Made by a program: the position numbers and the translations under genes. The notes under the pieces were generated by a model that worked only from the letters and a program-made list of their open reading frames with translations, searched no databases and was not told where the DNA came from. From Streptomyces gobiensis (GTDB taxonomy: Bacteria > Actinomycetota > Actinomycetes > Streptomycetales > Streptomycetaceae): DNA of 64,000 nt. Positions 7,929 through 15,638 of the stretch are shown one piece after another (positions within the stretch are counted from its first letter, which is position 1; each line of letters starts with the position of its first letter). The stretch covers positions 1,488,001-1,552,000 of the forward strand of contig NZ_CP086120.1 of NCBI RefSeq assembly GCF_021216675.1, in the 5' to 3' direction.

Positions 7929-8744
7929 TCAACCCGCCGCGTCGCGCAGACCGTCCGCGTCCAGCACGGTGATACGGCCCCGGGCGAGCTTCAGCAGTCC
8001 CCGTCCGGACAGCTCGTGGAGCACCTTCGTGGTGGTCTCCCGGGACGTCCCGGCCAGTGCGGCCAGTTGCTCGTGGGTGAGGGCGATGTACGGCTGGCGG
8101 GAGCCGGGGCGCAGGGAGCGGCCGGTGGGAGGCTCGGTCCCGAGCTTCAGCAGTGTGGTGGCGATGCGCTGCGGCACCGACTTGAAGACGCTGTCCGAGA
8201 GCCTTTGTTCGAGAGCGCTCAGCCGCCCGCCGAGGATTTCGGTGATCCGGGCGGCGATCCGGGCGTCGGAGAGCAGAAAACGGTGAACGTCCGCCCGGCT
8301 CATCACACAGACGGTGACATCGTCGAGTGCCTCGGCGTAGTTGTCGTACATCCGCTGTCCCAGCAGCACCATCTCCCCGAAGATGGTGCCCGGACTGATC
8401 ACCGCCGTGGTGAGCGCACGGCCGTCGGCGGAGACCCGGAAGATCCGCACCCGCCCTCGTTTAAGGATGAACAGCACCTCGCAGGGCTGCTGCGGGGAGT
8501 GCAGCATTTCCCCGGCCGAGTAGTTCTTCATGGGAGCGGCAGCGCTGATGGCGTCCATCTCACGCTCATTGAGATCACAGAAGATATCGACTTCCGACAT
8601 ACACCAGGTGCGGTCAGTCTCCTCGGCTTGCTGCATCACCTGGCTGATCTCCTCGCGTCGTCCCGGGGCCCATGGCGGCGGGGCCGCGCCCCAGCCTGAT
8701 GCGGCAAGAGCGTCGGCCCCGTCGAGACAGTACCGCTCGGTCAC
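7929..8744 (-). CDS. Crp/Fnr-family transcriptional regulator
   Basis: This protein of up to 271 residues has a cyclic-nucleotide-binding-like beta-barrel (GEMLHSPQQPCEVLFILKRG, then PGTIFGEMVLLGQ), a long dimer helix, and a C-terminal winged helix with LTHEQLAALAGTSRETTTKVLHEL, which is typical of Crp/Fnr. No N-terminal iron-sulfur Cys cluster of the Fnr type is evident. GTG 8744 overlaps the stop of the upstream membrane gene (GTGA), so coupling supports that start. ATG 8636 is an alternative, because residues before it have no family match. The effector cannot be told from the sequence. Confidence 0.85.
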   Translation of the reverse strand: MTERYCLDGADALAASGWGAAPPPWAPGRREEISQVMQQAEETDRTWCMSEVDIFCDLNEREMDAISAAAPMKNYSAGEMLHSPQQPCEVLFILKRGRVRIFRVSADGRALTTAVISPGTIFGEMVLLGQRMYDNYAEALDDVTVCVMSRADVHRFLLSDARIAARITEILGGRLSALEQRLSDSVFKSVPQRIATTLLKLGTEPPTGRSLRPGSRQPYIALTHEQLAALAGTSRETTTKVLHELSGRGLLKLARGRITVLDADGLRDAAG

Positions 8745-9229
8745 GCGGATGTACCCGGACTGTGCTTGCCCATCACCCGTGCGATGCAGGAGAAAGCCAG
8801 TCCCAGCAGCAGTCCGAAGACCAGGTGGGCGCCGAGACTGGACCGCGTCACATCATTGAGCTCAAAGACCGGCATACCCATGTTCGCGGGCATGATCCAC
8901 AGGGCGCCCACGATCCACCACACCACGCCGTAGACCAGCCCCAGGCCCACGGCGGGCACCATCCGCACGGCCCACTGGCCCAGCAGCGCGCCGAAGACGA
9001 GACCGGCCGTGATGGCGATGGCCATGTGGATCAGCCAGCCCGAGAAGGCGCTGTCGGTGCCGAGCAGCATGGCGACCATCTTGATCATCGCCATGTCCTC
9101 CAGCGGCTTCGAGACGGACATCCATATGCCCATCCCGATACCGCCCACCACCGCGGCCGCGGCGCCCCACGCCGCGTATACCGGTATGACGGCGGTTCTC
9201 GGGGATACGTGCACGGTGGTACTGGCCAT
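8741..9229 (-). CDS. Four- to five-helix membrane protein (DUF6789-like)
   Basis: This 162-residue protein is almost entirely hydrophobic. Helices sit near residues 15-37, 60-85, 90-112 and 130-152, and MSVSKPLEDMAMIKMVAMLLG lies between helix 1 and 2. It resembles the actinobacterial and proteobacterial family recently named DUF6789, but that assignment is from general resemblance. ATG 9229 has GGAAGGAAAC upstream. Its stop overlaps the start of the Crp/Fnr-type regulator, so the two are one operon, and the regulator may sense a state linked to this membrane protein. Confidence 0.7.
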   Translation of the reverse strand: MASTTVHVSPRTAVIPVYAAWGAAAAVVGGIGMGIWMSVSKPLEDMAMIKMVAMLLGTDSAFSGWLIHMAIAITAGLVFGALLGQWAVRMVPAVGLGLVYGVVWWIVGALWIMPANMGMPVFELNDVTRSSLGAHLVFGLLLGLAFSCIARVMGKHSPGTSA

Positions 9230-9330
9230 GGTGGTGTTTCCTTCCAGAGCGAGGGCCTGAGGAGTGGCCCACACGCTACGAGCCGGTTCAGTCGGGAAAT
9301 GTGATCGCGCTTACGCTTCTGGGCACCTAC

Positions 9331-10149
9331 TCAGCCGCTTCCCCCGTTTTCTCGGCGTTTCTCGGCGATCAGCAGCGCATAGCCCAACGTGCCGTCGGCT
9401 ACGGCACCTCGTGCCGCATCCAGCACCGGTCCGGCAGCGTCCAGATCCACCCCGGCGTCAGCGAGCTTGCGGGGTGCGGTCTTCCGCAGCAGCTTCAGCC
9501 GGGCCTCAATCTGGTCGATCGTCCGCACCATGGCCTCGTCATGCCGCTCGGTCCATACGGTTCGCAATCCTGCGGCGGCGAGGATGCTGGCGTACGCGTC
9601 GAGCGGGCGGGCGCACGCGATACAGGAGATACGGGCGGCCAGACCGGTCAGCTCCGCCGGGAGCCAGCCGGGGTCGGCGGTGACATCCGTGATGCCGACC
9701 CGCCCGCCCGGCCGCAGCACCCGGGCGAACTCGACGGCGGCCCGCGCCTTGCCGGGAAAGGTGCACAGCGTGCACTCACAGACCACCGCGTCGAACGCAC
9801 TGTCCGGATAAGGCAGTTGCTCGGCGTCCCTGGTGGTGAACGTCAACTGCCCAGCCAGCCCGGCCGCCTCCGCCGCCCCCTGGGCCAGCGACGTATGGGC
9901 GGCCGTGTAGTCGACGCCGTCCACGGTGACGCCGTAAGTCCCGGCGAGCAGCAGGGCCGTTGTGCCGCGCCCGGAGGCGACTTCCAGCACCCGCTGACCG
10001 CCGCGTATCCCCAGCGTATCGGCGAGCCGCAGGGTCAAGGCCGTGCCACCGGGGTGGTAGGACTCACCGAGCAGCAGACCGACGACGTCCTGCGTGTATG
10101 CGTCAGTGCAACGGGACTTGATCTCTTCGGGGCTCCGCGGCGTGGTCAT
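9331..10149 (-). CDS. Class I SAM-dependent methyltransferase
   Basis: This 272-residue Rossmann methyltransferase has motif I VLEVASGRGTTALLL, an acidic strand end GVDYTAAH, and motif IV region FDAVVCECTLCTF, followed by PGGRVGITDV. Several Cys residues (CECTLC and ISCIAC) resemble the Cys pattern of thiol- or arsenic-related methyltransferases, but the match is too loose to name a substrate. ATG 10149 is supported by GGGAGG 8 bases upstream. The 3' end of a damaged membrane-protein ORF overlaps its start. It may be controlled through the strong dyads at 10.46-10.53 kb. Confidence 0.8.
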   Translation of the reverse strand: MTTPRSPEEIKSRCTDAYTQDVVGLLLGESYHPGGTALTLRLADTLGIRGGQRVLEVASGRGTTALLLAGTYGVTVDGVDYTAAHTSLAQGAAEAAGLAGQLTFTTRDAEQLPYPDSAFDAVVCECTLCTFPGKARAAVEFARVLRPGGRVGITDVTADPGWLPAELTGLAARISCIACARPLDAYASILAAAGLRTVWTERHDEAMVRTIDQIEARLKLLRKTAPRKLADAGVDLDAAGPVLDAARGAVADGTLGYALLIAEKRRENGGSG

Positions 10150-10438
10150 GCGTGGTCCTCCCGGTCGGTTTTGGAGCCATACGGGGTGTTGTCCGGCCCA
10201 CCGTGCTCCTGGAGACACGTACCGGGGCGATCGCCCGCGATCGCGGGCGAGCCAGAAACCAAACACCGCACACCGGCCCGCCCACGATCGGTGCCACGGT
10301 GAGTACGGTCAGGGCGGGGCCATCCACCAACCCGTATGCGGCCAGAATCCCGGGCATCCACCCAAAGGAGGCGAGCTGGCCGAGGCCCATCGCCGTATAT
10401 ACCGTCCCCAGAACGGCCCGCAGCACCATACGAGCCAC
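10103..10438 (-). pseudogene. Truncated or frame-damaged small membrane protein ORF
   Basis: A frame starting at GTG 10438 encodes two clear hydrophobic helices in its first ~70 residues (RMVLRAVLGTVYTAMGLGQ and ALTVLTVAPIVGGPVCGVWF). It then loses membrane character and becomes a basic, low-likelihood sequence that runs into the methyltransferase start. A four-helix DoxX/MauE-type protein would be expected to continue here. The change of character coincides with a perfect 20-bp palindrome (10231-10250). I read this as a shortened or frameshifted gene; it could also be a real two-helix protein ending in a disordered tail. The start lacks a strong ribosome site. Confidence 0.45.
10231..10250. 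repeat. Perfect 20-bp palindrome in damaged ORF
   Basis: TCGCCCGCGATCGCGGGCGA is its own reverse complement with no spacer. It lies where the membrane ORF stops looking like protein. It could be a small insertion footprint or a binding site for the methyltransferase gene, whose start is 82 bp downstream on the minus strand. Confidence 0.6.
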
Positions 10439-10455
10439 ACGCTAACCACAGAACC

Positions 10456-10493
10456 CGGCCTGTCTCTGTAAGCACGCTTACAGAGACAGGCCG
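10456..10493. promoter_or_regulatory. Perfect inverted repeat, 18-bp arms, with TGTAAGC/GCTTACA core
   Basis: The arms CGGCCTGTCTCTGTAAGC and GCTTACAGAGACAGGCCG match perfectly around a 2-base centre. The core TGTAA-N6-TTACA recurs 18 bp further right (10511-10526). The pair sits between the leftward membrane/methyltransferase genes and the rightward TlpA-like gene. The core spacing is like operators of TetR-family repressors. A terminator is unlikely because there is no gene end on either side. Confidence 0.7.
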
Positions 10494-10510
10494 ACACCAC
10501 CCGCCGCGAA

Positions 10511-10526
10511 TGTAAGCGCCATTACA
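10511..10526. promoter_or_regulatory. Second TGTAA-N6-TTACA operator-like dyad
   Basis: TGTAAGCGCCATTACA repeats the half sites and spacing of the core of the longer dyad at 10456-10493. Two like-spaced dyads in one divergent promoter region suggest a shared repressor; no TetR gene is adjacent. Confidence 0.6.
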
Positions 10527-10619
10527 GAACACGAACGCCTGGTCCACCTACCGTCCGTACGCGCCCGGGCCGCCATACCATCCCGATACACCGAGCACTC
10601 CTGAAAGGGCCTGCCCCCC

Positions 10620-11225
10620 ATGCGTACTCTGCGTTTCCGCGCCGCCACCGCAGCGATCTCTGTCATCGCCCTCACCGCGCTGACGGCGGCCTGCGGCAGC
10701 GGCTCCGACCCCGACTCCGGCTCGAAGGAAACCGCCCAGGAGGCTGCCCCGGCCGAGAACGAGAAAGAGAGCGGAGACAACGATAAGGATAAGAAAGACA
10801 AGGACAACGCCGCTGTCCCCAAGCAACTCAACTTCACGGCGAAGACGGTCGACGGCAAGGAGTTCAAGGGTGAGTCCCTGGTGGGCAAGAACGCCGTGCT
10901 GTGGTTCTGGGCGCCCTGGTGCACGGTCTGCGCGGGCGAGGCGTCAACCATCAAGAAGACCGCCGAGGCGCACAGTGGCGACGTGACGTTTGTCGGTGTT
11001 CCCGGCAAGAGCGGCCCGGCGGATATGAAGAAGTTCGTATCCGATCACAAGCTCGGCGGCTTCGAGCACGCCATCGACGCGGACGGTTCACTCTGGTCGT
11101 CCTTCGAAGTGGCCGCCCAGCCCGCCATCGCCTTTATCGACAAGACCGGCAAGGCCGACGTCGTACCCGGCACGATGAGCGAGGCAGATCTCAACCAGCG
11201 CATTGCGAAGCTGACCGGGCAGTGA
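10620..11225 (+). CDS. TlpA/ResA-like thioredoxin-fold lipoprotein
   Basis: This 201-residue protein has a lipoprotein signal peptide ending in the lipobox LTAAC, so it should be anchored on the outer face of the membrane. A ~45-residue Lys/Asp/Glu-rich linker follows, then a thioredoxin-like domain with WCTVC (Cys101, Cys104) preceded by LWFWAP. The cis-Pro position is seen in AAQPAIAF. TlpA/ResA proteins reduce or shuffle disulfides in exported proteins or apocytochromes. The CcdA-like gene starts 7 bp downstream and would supply electrons across the membrane, so they form a functional pair. Confidence 0.85.
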   Translation: MRTLRFRAATAAISVIALTALTAACGSGSDPDSGSKETAQEAAPAENEKESGDNDKDKKDKDNAAVPKQLNFTAKTVDGKEFKGESLVGKNAVLWFWAPWCTVCAGEASTIKKTAEAHSGDVTFVGVPGKSGPADMKKFVSDHKLGGFEHAIDADGSLWSSFEVAAQPAIAFIDKTGKADVVPGTMSEADLNQRIAKLTGQ

Positions 11226-11232
11226 GCGCCCA

Positions 11233-12129
11233 GTGAGTTCAGTTCCCTACACCCTGGCGGTGACCGCGGGCATGCTCGCCGCGGTCAACCCCTGTGGTTT
11301 CGCCCTGCTCCCCGCCTATCTGGCGCTGTTCGTCAGCGGCGGCGCCAACCAGGAGGTCAGCCGGGCCACCGCCCTGCGCCGCGCTGCCGTCGCCACCGCC
11401 GCCATGACCGGCGGCTTCACCGTGGTCTTCGGCATATTCGGCCTGCTCGTCTCCCCGCTCGCCCTCTCCGTCGAGCGCTGGCTCCCCTGGGTGACGATCG
11501 GCATCGGCTTCATCCTCCTGGCCACCGGCGGCTGGCTTGTCACCGGCCGCGATCTCCGTCTCCCCGTCCCCAAGATGAAGCCGCGTGCCGGCAGCCGCCC
11601 CTCGGACTCCGCCCGCACCATGGGGGTCTACGGCATCTCCTACGCTGTCGCCTCCCTCTCCTGCACGGTCGGCCCCTTCCTCGCCCTGACCTCGACCGCC
11701 TTCCGGGGCGGCAGCCTGCCCGGCGTAGTCGGGGTCTTCCTGGCCTACGCCGCCGGAATGGGCGCGGTCATCGGCGTGCTCACCCTGGCCGTCGCCCTCT
11801 CCCGGCAAGCGGTCATAGCCCGTATCCGCAGCGCTCTCCCCTACGTCACCCGTGCCAGCGGCGCACTGCTGCTGGTCGCTGGGGCCTATGTCGCGTACTA
11901 CGGCTGGTACGAAGTCCGCGTCCTGCGCGGCGAGGCGGCCGACGACCCCATTGTCGCCACCGCCACCCACTGGCAGGGCGAGCTGACCCGCTGGCTGAAC
12001 GACCTGGGATTCTGGCCGGTCGCCTGGGCGGCCGCCCTGCTGGTAGCCGCCCTCTGGGCCACCACCGCCCTACGCCGCCGCCAGCGGGAGCGGGAGCGGG
12101 AGCGGGAGCGGGCGGACGTTCGCGGGTGA
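11233..12129 (+). CDS. CcdA/DsbD-like membrane electron-transfer protein
   Basis: This 298-residue protein has about six to eight membrane helices. It carries the family motif NPCGFALLPAYLALF near the start and a second redox Cys in YAVASLSCTVGPFLAL, so the conserved Cys pair of CcdA is present. CcdA moves reducing power from cytoplasmic thioredoxin to extracytoplasmic thiol proteins. GTG 11233 follows the TlpA-like gene by 7 bp, and the two clearly form an operon. An additional helix near the C-terminus is followed by an Arg/Glu repeat (RERERERER) not typical of the family. Confidence 0.88.
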   Translation: MSSVPYTLAVTAGMLAAVNPCGFALLPAYLALFVSGGANQEVSRATALRRAAVATAAMTGGFTVVFGIFGLLVSPLALSVERWLPWVTIGIGFILLATGGWLVTGRDLRLPVPKMKPRAGSRPSDSARTMGVYGISYAVASLSCTVGPFLALTSTAFRGGSLPGVVGVFLAYAAGMGAVIGVLTLAVALSRQAVIARIRSALPYVTRASGALLLVAGAYVAYYGWYEVRVLRGEAADDPIVATATHWQGELTRWLNDLGFWPVAWAAALLVAALWATTALRRRQRERERERERADVRG

Positions 12130-12156
12130 ACACACCGCTGAAGTGCCGGGGCGGGG

Positions 12157-13671
12157 TCAGGCCGAGGTCGGCGGTCTGACCCATCCCAGTGACCGCTCGA
12201 CGGCACGCTGCCAGTCCTCATATTCCGTCTCCCGTCGCCGCGGGTCCATCGCCGGCATCCACTGGGCGGCCCGGTGCCAGTTACGGCGCAGTCCCTCCAG
12301 ATCCGGCCAGTAGCCGACGGCGAGCCCGGCGGCGTAGGCGGCACCGAGGGAGACCGTCTCCGTGACCATCGGGCGCATGACGGGAACATCGAGCACGTCG
12401 GCCAGGAACTGCATGAGCAGGTTGTTGGTCGTCATGCCGCCGTCGACCTTCAGCACTTTCAGGGGGAGTCCGAAGTCCGCGTTCATGGCGTCGACGACCT
12501 CCCGGGTCTGCCAACCGGTGGCCTCCAGCACGGCACGGGCCAGGTGCCCTTTGGTGATGTACGAGGTGAGGCCGACGATGATGCCCCGTGCGTCGCTGCG
12601 CCAGTGGGGGGCGAACAGGCCGGAGAACGCGGGGACGATGTAGCAGCCGCCGCTGTCCTCGACGGTACGGGCCAGGGTCTCGATCTCCGGTGCGCTGCTG
12701 ATCAGTCCCAGGCCGTCCCGGAACCACTGGACCAGCGAGCCCGTGACAGCGATCGGTCCTTCCAGCGCGTAGACAGTCGGCTCATCCTTGATCTTGTAGC
12801 CGACCGTGGTGAGCAGCCCATGCCGGGACCGTACGGGGCTCGTTCCCGTGTTGAGGAGCAGGAAGCTGCCGGTCCCATAGGTGCATTTCGCCTCGCCGGG
12901 TGCGAAGCAGGTCTGTCCGAACAGCGCCGCTTGCTGGTCACCGAGGGCGGCTGCGATACGGACGCCGGGCAGTACCGCGCGGGCGACGCCGTAGGACTCC
13001 GCCGAGGAGCGGATTTCCGGCAGCATGGCGTGCGGGATGCCGAAGAACGCCAGCAGGTCCTCGTCCCACGTCAGCGTGCGGGTGTTCATCAGCATGGTGC
13101 GGCTGGCGTTGGTGGCGTCGGTGATGTGCAGCCCGCCGTCCGGTCCGCCGGTGAGGTTCCAGATCAGCCAGCTCTCCATCGTGCCGAACAGCACATCGCC
13201 GCGTTCGGCACGCTCATGGAGTCCGTCGACATGGTCGAACAGCCAGCGGAGCCGGGGCGCGGAGAAGTAGGTCGCGATCGGCACGCTGCAACGCTCCCGG
13301 AAGTAGTCGTCACCGGCCGCGCGCCTCAGTTCCTCGACGAGTGCGCTGGTGCGGGTGTCCTGCCAGGTGATCGCATGGCACACGGGAGCACCCGTCCGCC
13401 GGTCCCAGACGACCGTCGTCTCCCGCTGATTGGCGATACCGACGGCGACGATCTGCTCGGCGCTGATACCGACGTCGGCGAGGGCCCGGGGCACGACACG
13501 TTCCAGATTGCGCCAGATCTCGACGGCGTCGTGCTCGGCCCAGCCGGGCCTGGGGAAGTACTGCCGGTGTTCCCGCTGTGCGACCGACACCAGCCGCCCC
13601 TTGTGATCGAAAAGGATGCACCGGGTGGAGGCGGTGCCCTGGTCGATGGACATCACATAGCGCTCAAACAT
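12157..13671 (-). CDS. glpK: Glycerol kinase
   Basis: This 504-residue FGGY kinase has the phosphate-binding [13 protein letters not shown] near the start, the glycerol-binding [11 protein letters not shown] region, and the C-terminal ATP-binding region [21 protein letters not shown]. Length matches GlpK. It phosphorylates glycerol to glycerol-3-phosphate in the cytoplasm. The gene starts 12 bp after the IclR-type regulator on the same strand, so they are probably co-transcribed and the kinase repressed by that regulator. Neither a glycerol facilitator (glpF) nor a glycerol-3-phosphate dehydrogenase (glpD) is adjacent, unlike the classical Streptomyces gyl operon. Confidence 0.93.
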   Translation of the reverse strand: MFERYVMSIDQGTASTRCILFDHKGRLVSVAQREHRQYFPRPGWAEHDAVEIWRNLERVVPRALADVGISAEQIVAVGIANQRETTVVWDRRTGAPVCHAITWQDTRTSALVEELRRAAGDDYFRERCSVPIATYFSAPRLRWLFDHVDGLHERAERGDVLFGTMESWLIWNLTGGPDGGLHITDATNASRTMLMNTRTLTWDEDLLAFFGIPHAMLPEIRSSAESYGVARAVLPGVRIAAALGDQQAALFGQTCFAPGEAKCTYGTGSFLLLNTGTSPVRSRHGLLTTVGYKIKDEPTVYALEGPIAVTGSLVQWFRDGLGLISSAPEIETLARTVEDSGGCYIVPAFSGLFAPHWRSDARGIIVGLTSYITKGHLARAVLEATGWQTREVVDAMNADFGLPLKVLKVDGGMTTNNLLMQFLADVLDVPVMRPMVTETVSLGAAYAAGLAVGYWPDLEGLRRNWHRAAQWMPAMDPRRRETEYEDWQRAVERSLGWVRPPTSA

Positions 13672-13683
13672 GACCAGCCTCCC

Positions 13684-14451
13684 TCACCAGCGGGCCGCAC
13701 CGAGGTCCCGGGATATCGCCCGCGCGGCATCGCGCACCTGGACGACGAGGGCCGAGCGCGGGTGATCATCGCTGTCACAGATGCGTTCGACGGGGCCGGA
13801 CACCCCGATGGCGCCCACCACCAGGCCGCCCTGTGCCCGGATCGGCGCCGCGATGCCGACGTCGCCCATCATCATTTCCTGGACCGCTGCGGCCCATCCG
13901 AGCTCGCGTACCTCGCCGAGCGCCCGGGTGAGCAGCTTGGGTGTGACCAGCGTGTGGCGGGTGTATGCCTCCAGCCCGGCCTCCACCAGCGGTTCCAGGG
14001 GCGCGGTCCCGTAGGCGAGCAGGACCTTGCCGAGCGCGCTGGCGTGCAGTGGCAGCATCGCGCCCACGTCGAGTGTCTGAAGCGTGTCATCGGGCCGGAA
14101 GACGTGGTGGATCACCAGCACCCGACCCTCGAGCGGTGTGCCGATGCGTACCGCCTCGCCGCTGCGGGCGGCGAGCGCGTCGGCCCAGTTGACGGAGCGG
14201 GACCGCAGCTCATTGACATCGAGGTAGCTGGTACCGAGGTGGAGCAGGGCCGCCCCGAGCTGGTACTTGCCGGTTGCCTTGTCCTGCTCCACGAAGTCGA
14301 CGTGCTGCAATGTGCGCAGAATGCCGTGAGCGGTGCCCTTCGCCAGCCCGAGCGAAGCAGCCACCTCGCCCAGACCGAGCCGACCGGGACCGCTGGCAAG
14401 CAGACGCAGAATCGCCGCCGCTCGCTCGATCGACTGCACCTGGCCAGTCAT
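13684..14451 (-). CDS. IclR-family regulator, GylR-like
   Basis: This 255-residue protein has an N-terminal winged helix-turn-helix (SIERAAAILRLLASGPGRLGLGEVAASLGLAKGTAHGILRTL). The IclR effector domain contains DVGAMLPLHASALGKVLLAY and the later IAAPIRAQGGLVVGAIGVSGP. Length and sequence style match GylR, the repressor of glycerol use in Streptomyces, and the neighbour is glycerol kinase. It may sense glycerol-3-phosphate (inferred). ATG 14451 has a modest ribosome site (GGAGCTACG region). It probably acts on its own promoter in the divergent gap at 14452-14662. Confidence 0.85.
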   Translation of the reverse strand: MTGQVQSIERAAAILRLLASGPGRLGLGEVAASLGLAKGTAHGILRTLQHVDFVEQDKATGKYQLGAALLHLGTSYLDVNELRSRSVNWADALAARSGEAVRIGTPLEGRVLVIHHVFRPDDTLQTLDVGAMLPLHASALGKVLLAYGTAPLEPLVEAGLEAYTRHTLVTPKLLTRALGEVRELGWAAAVQEMMMGDVGIAAPIRAQGGLVVGAIGVSGPVERICDSDDHPRSALVVQVRDAARAISRDLGAARW

Positions 14452-14561
14452 CGTAGCTCCGTGTAGCGATCACTCAGCATTGCCGACCTATATTCACCTA
14501 TTCATCCTAATAACCACCGACCAGCGATACGAGGTTTTCACCACTCGTTCGCTGAGCTCTG

Positions 14562-14575
14562 TTATCGTTCGATAA
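14562..14575. promoter_or_regulatory. Dyad TTATCG-TT-CGATAA in divergent promoter region
   Basis: TTATCGTTCGATAA is a perfect 6-bp inverted repeat with a 2-base centre. It lies in the AT-richer gap between the IclR-type repressor gene (leftward) and the RsbW-like gene (rightward), where a GylR-type operator or another control site would be expected. Assignment to GylR is inference. Confidence 0.4.
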
Positions 14576-14662
14576 TGCCGACCGATGTTCATTGACCTCC
14601 TTGCATGCGGCTCCGTAGCGTCCGTAGTGAGCAGAGCCCGGCGGGCTCCGGAGGAGGACACC

Positions 14663-15109
14663 ATGAACGGAACGGCCGTGGGCAGCATCACCCGCTCAAA
14701 TACGTTGCCGTACGAGAGCACCGAGCACCTCTTTCCGCTGCCGCACGCCTTCGAGACCGTCGCCGCCGTGCGCCAACGCGCTTATCTGGTCCTGTCGGAC
14801 TGGAACCTGCGCACGGACATCCGGGAGGACGCGCTCCTGGTGATCTCAGAGATGATCACTAACGCGATCGTCCACGCCCTCCCGCCGGCTGCGCTACGGC
14901 TGTCCCGGACCCACATCGACGGGCATCGCACCCTGCGCGTCGAAGTCACCGACGGAGGGCCCGCCCCTCAGCCCCAGCGATCGGTCGGCGGCCTGGATCC
15001 GGAGGATCACGGGCGCGGGCTCGGGATCATCGCCGCCCTGTCGATGCACCACGGCATCCGCACCCACTGCGGCGGCACGACCCGGTGGGCAGACCTCCAC
15101 GCAGCCTGA
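14663..15109 (+). CDS. RsbW-like ATP-binding (anti-sigma factor type) protein
   Basis: This 148-residue protein is a single HATPase domain of the RsbW/SpoIIAB type. It contains the N-box EMITNAIVHAL, the G1-like VTDGGPAP and the G2-like HGRGLGIIAALS. Streptomycetes encode many such kinases, which act as anti-sigma factors or partners of anti-anti-sigma factors. ATG 14663 was chosen because GGAGGAGGACACC lies just before it, not the ATG at 14585, which has no ribosome site. No sigma-factor or antagonist gene is next to it, so the partner is unknown. Confidence 0.82.
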   Translation: MNGTAVGSITRSNTLPYESTEHLFPLPHAFETVAAVRQRAYLVLSDWNLRTDIREDALLVISEMITNAIVHALPPAALRLSRTHIDGHRTLRVEVTDGGPAPQPQRSVGGLDPEDHGRGLGIIAALSMHHGIRTHCGGTTRWADLHAA

Positions 15110-15526
15110 TCACCCCGCGTCGACCACCTGGCCCCGCCAGGCCGGCATCAGCTCGTCCAGCAGCGCCTCCGTACGCGACGGCAGCCCGCGCGCCCCGGCG
15201 TGGACCCGCCGGCCGCTCATCCGCCGGCGCGGAGCCCAGCGCGGTATGCACCGCGAAGGCCGCCCGCTTCGGCTTCTCGGCCGCCAGATACTCGGCGGCC
15301 AGGGCGAGGGCTGCTCCACCTCGCCCTCCCCTGCCTCGGTCGCATGGGCCAGACCCAGCAGGACCAGCACGATAAGCGCGGTCTTCCACCAGCTCCGCCG
15401 CTCGGGCAGAAGAGTCCGCTTCTTGGGGTGTGGCGCACGTGCACGCCCGTCCGGGACCGGTCGGCTGATCCGTATCCCACGTCGCCGCATTTCAGGCACA
15501 CGCCGTCGCTGCTGGCCCTTCCCCAT
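15110..15526 (-). pseudogene. Frameshifted relic of a small single-helix protein
   Basis: The minus strand shows protein-like sequence that jumps between frames. One frame gives WWKTALIVLVLLGLAHATEAGEG, a clear membrane helix, around 15.33-15.39 kb. The next frame gives LALAAEYLAAEKPKRAAFAVH and APADERPAG around 15.2-15.3 kb. The first frame resumes with LPSRTEALLDELMPAWRGQVVDAG before the stop at 15110. None of the frames alone is convincing end to end. Two shifts would rebuild a ~130-residue protein. I do not know the intact family; sequencing error rather than decay cannot be ruled out. Confidence 0.4.
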
Positions 15527-15583
15527 ATACGTATACGTCTGGCGGGGCGAGACCGCACCTGCCGCTCTCCTCGCAGCGCGATA

Positions 15584-15629
15584 CTCGCATTGATGATACT
15601 CTCATTGATGCGAGTATCATCAATGCGAG
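15584..15629. promoter_or_regulatory. 18-bp perfect inverted repeat covering the ATPase ribosome site
   Basis: CTCGCATTGATGATACTC and its exact inverse GAGTATCATCAATGCGAG are separated by 10 bases. An overlapping alternative dyad (GATACTCGCAT / ATGCGAGTATC) shares the region. The right arm ends in GAG directly before GAGTC and the GTG start at 15639, so in RNA the hairpin would partly bury the ribosome site; in DNA it would be a strong operator. Confidence 0.75.
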
Positions 15630-15638
15630 GAGTCTGCG

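Noticed and set aside
10456..10493. Reading the long dyad as a terminator
   Set aside because: It sits between divergent starts, with no gene end nearby and no T-run.
12274..14466. 730-residue open frame antisense to glpK and the IclR gene
   Set aside because: A shadow of two well-supported genes; repeated low-complexity composition and no domain.
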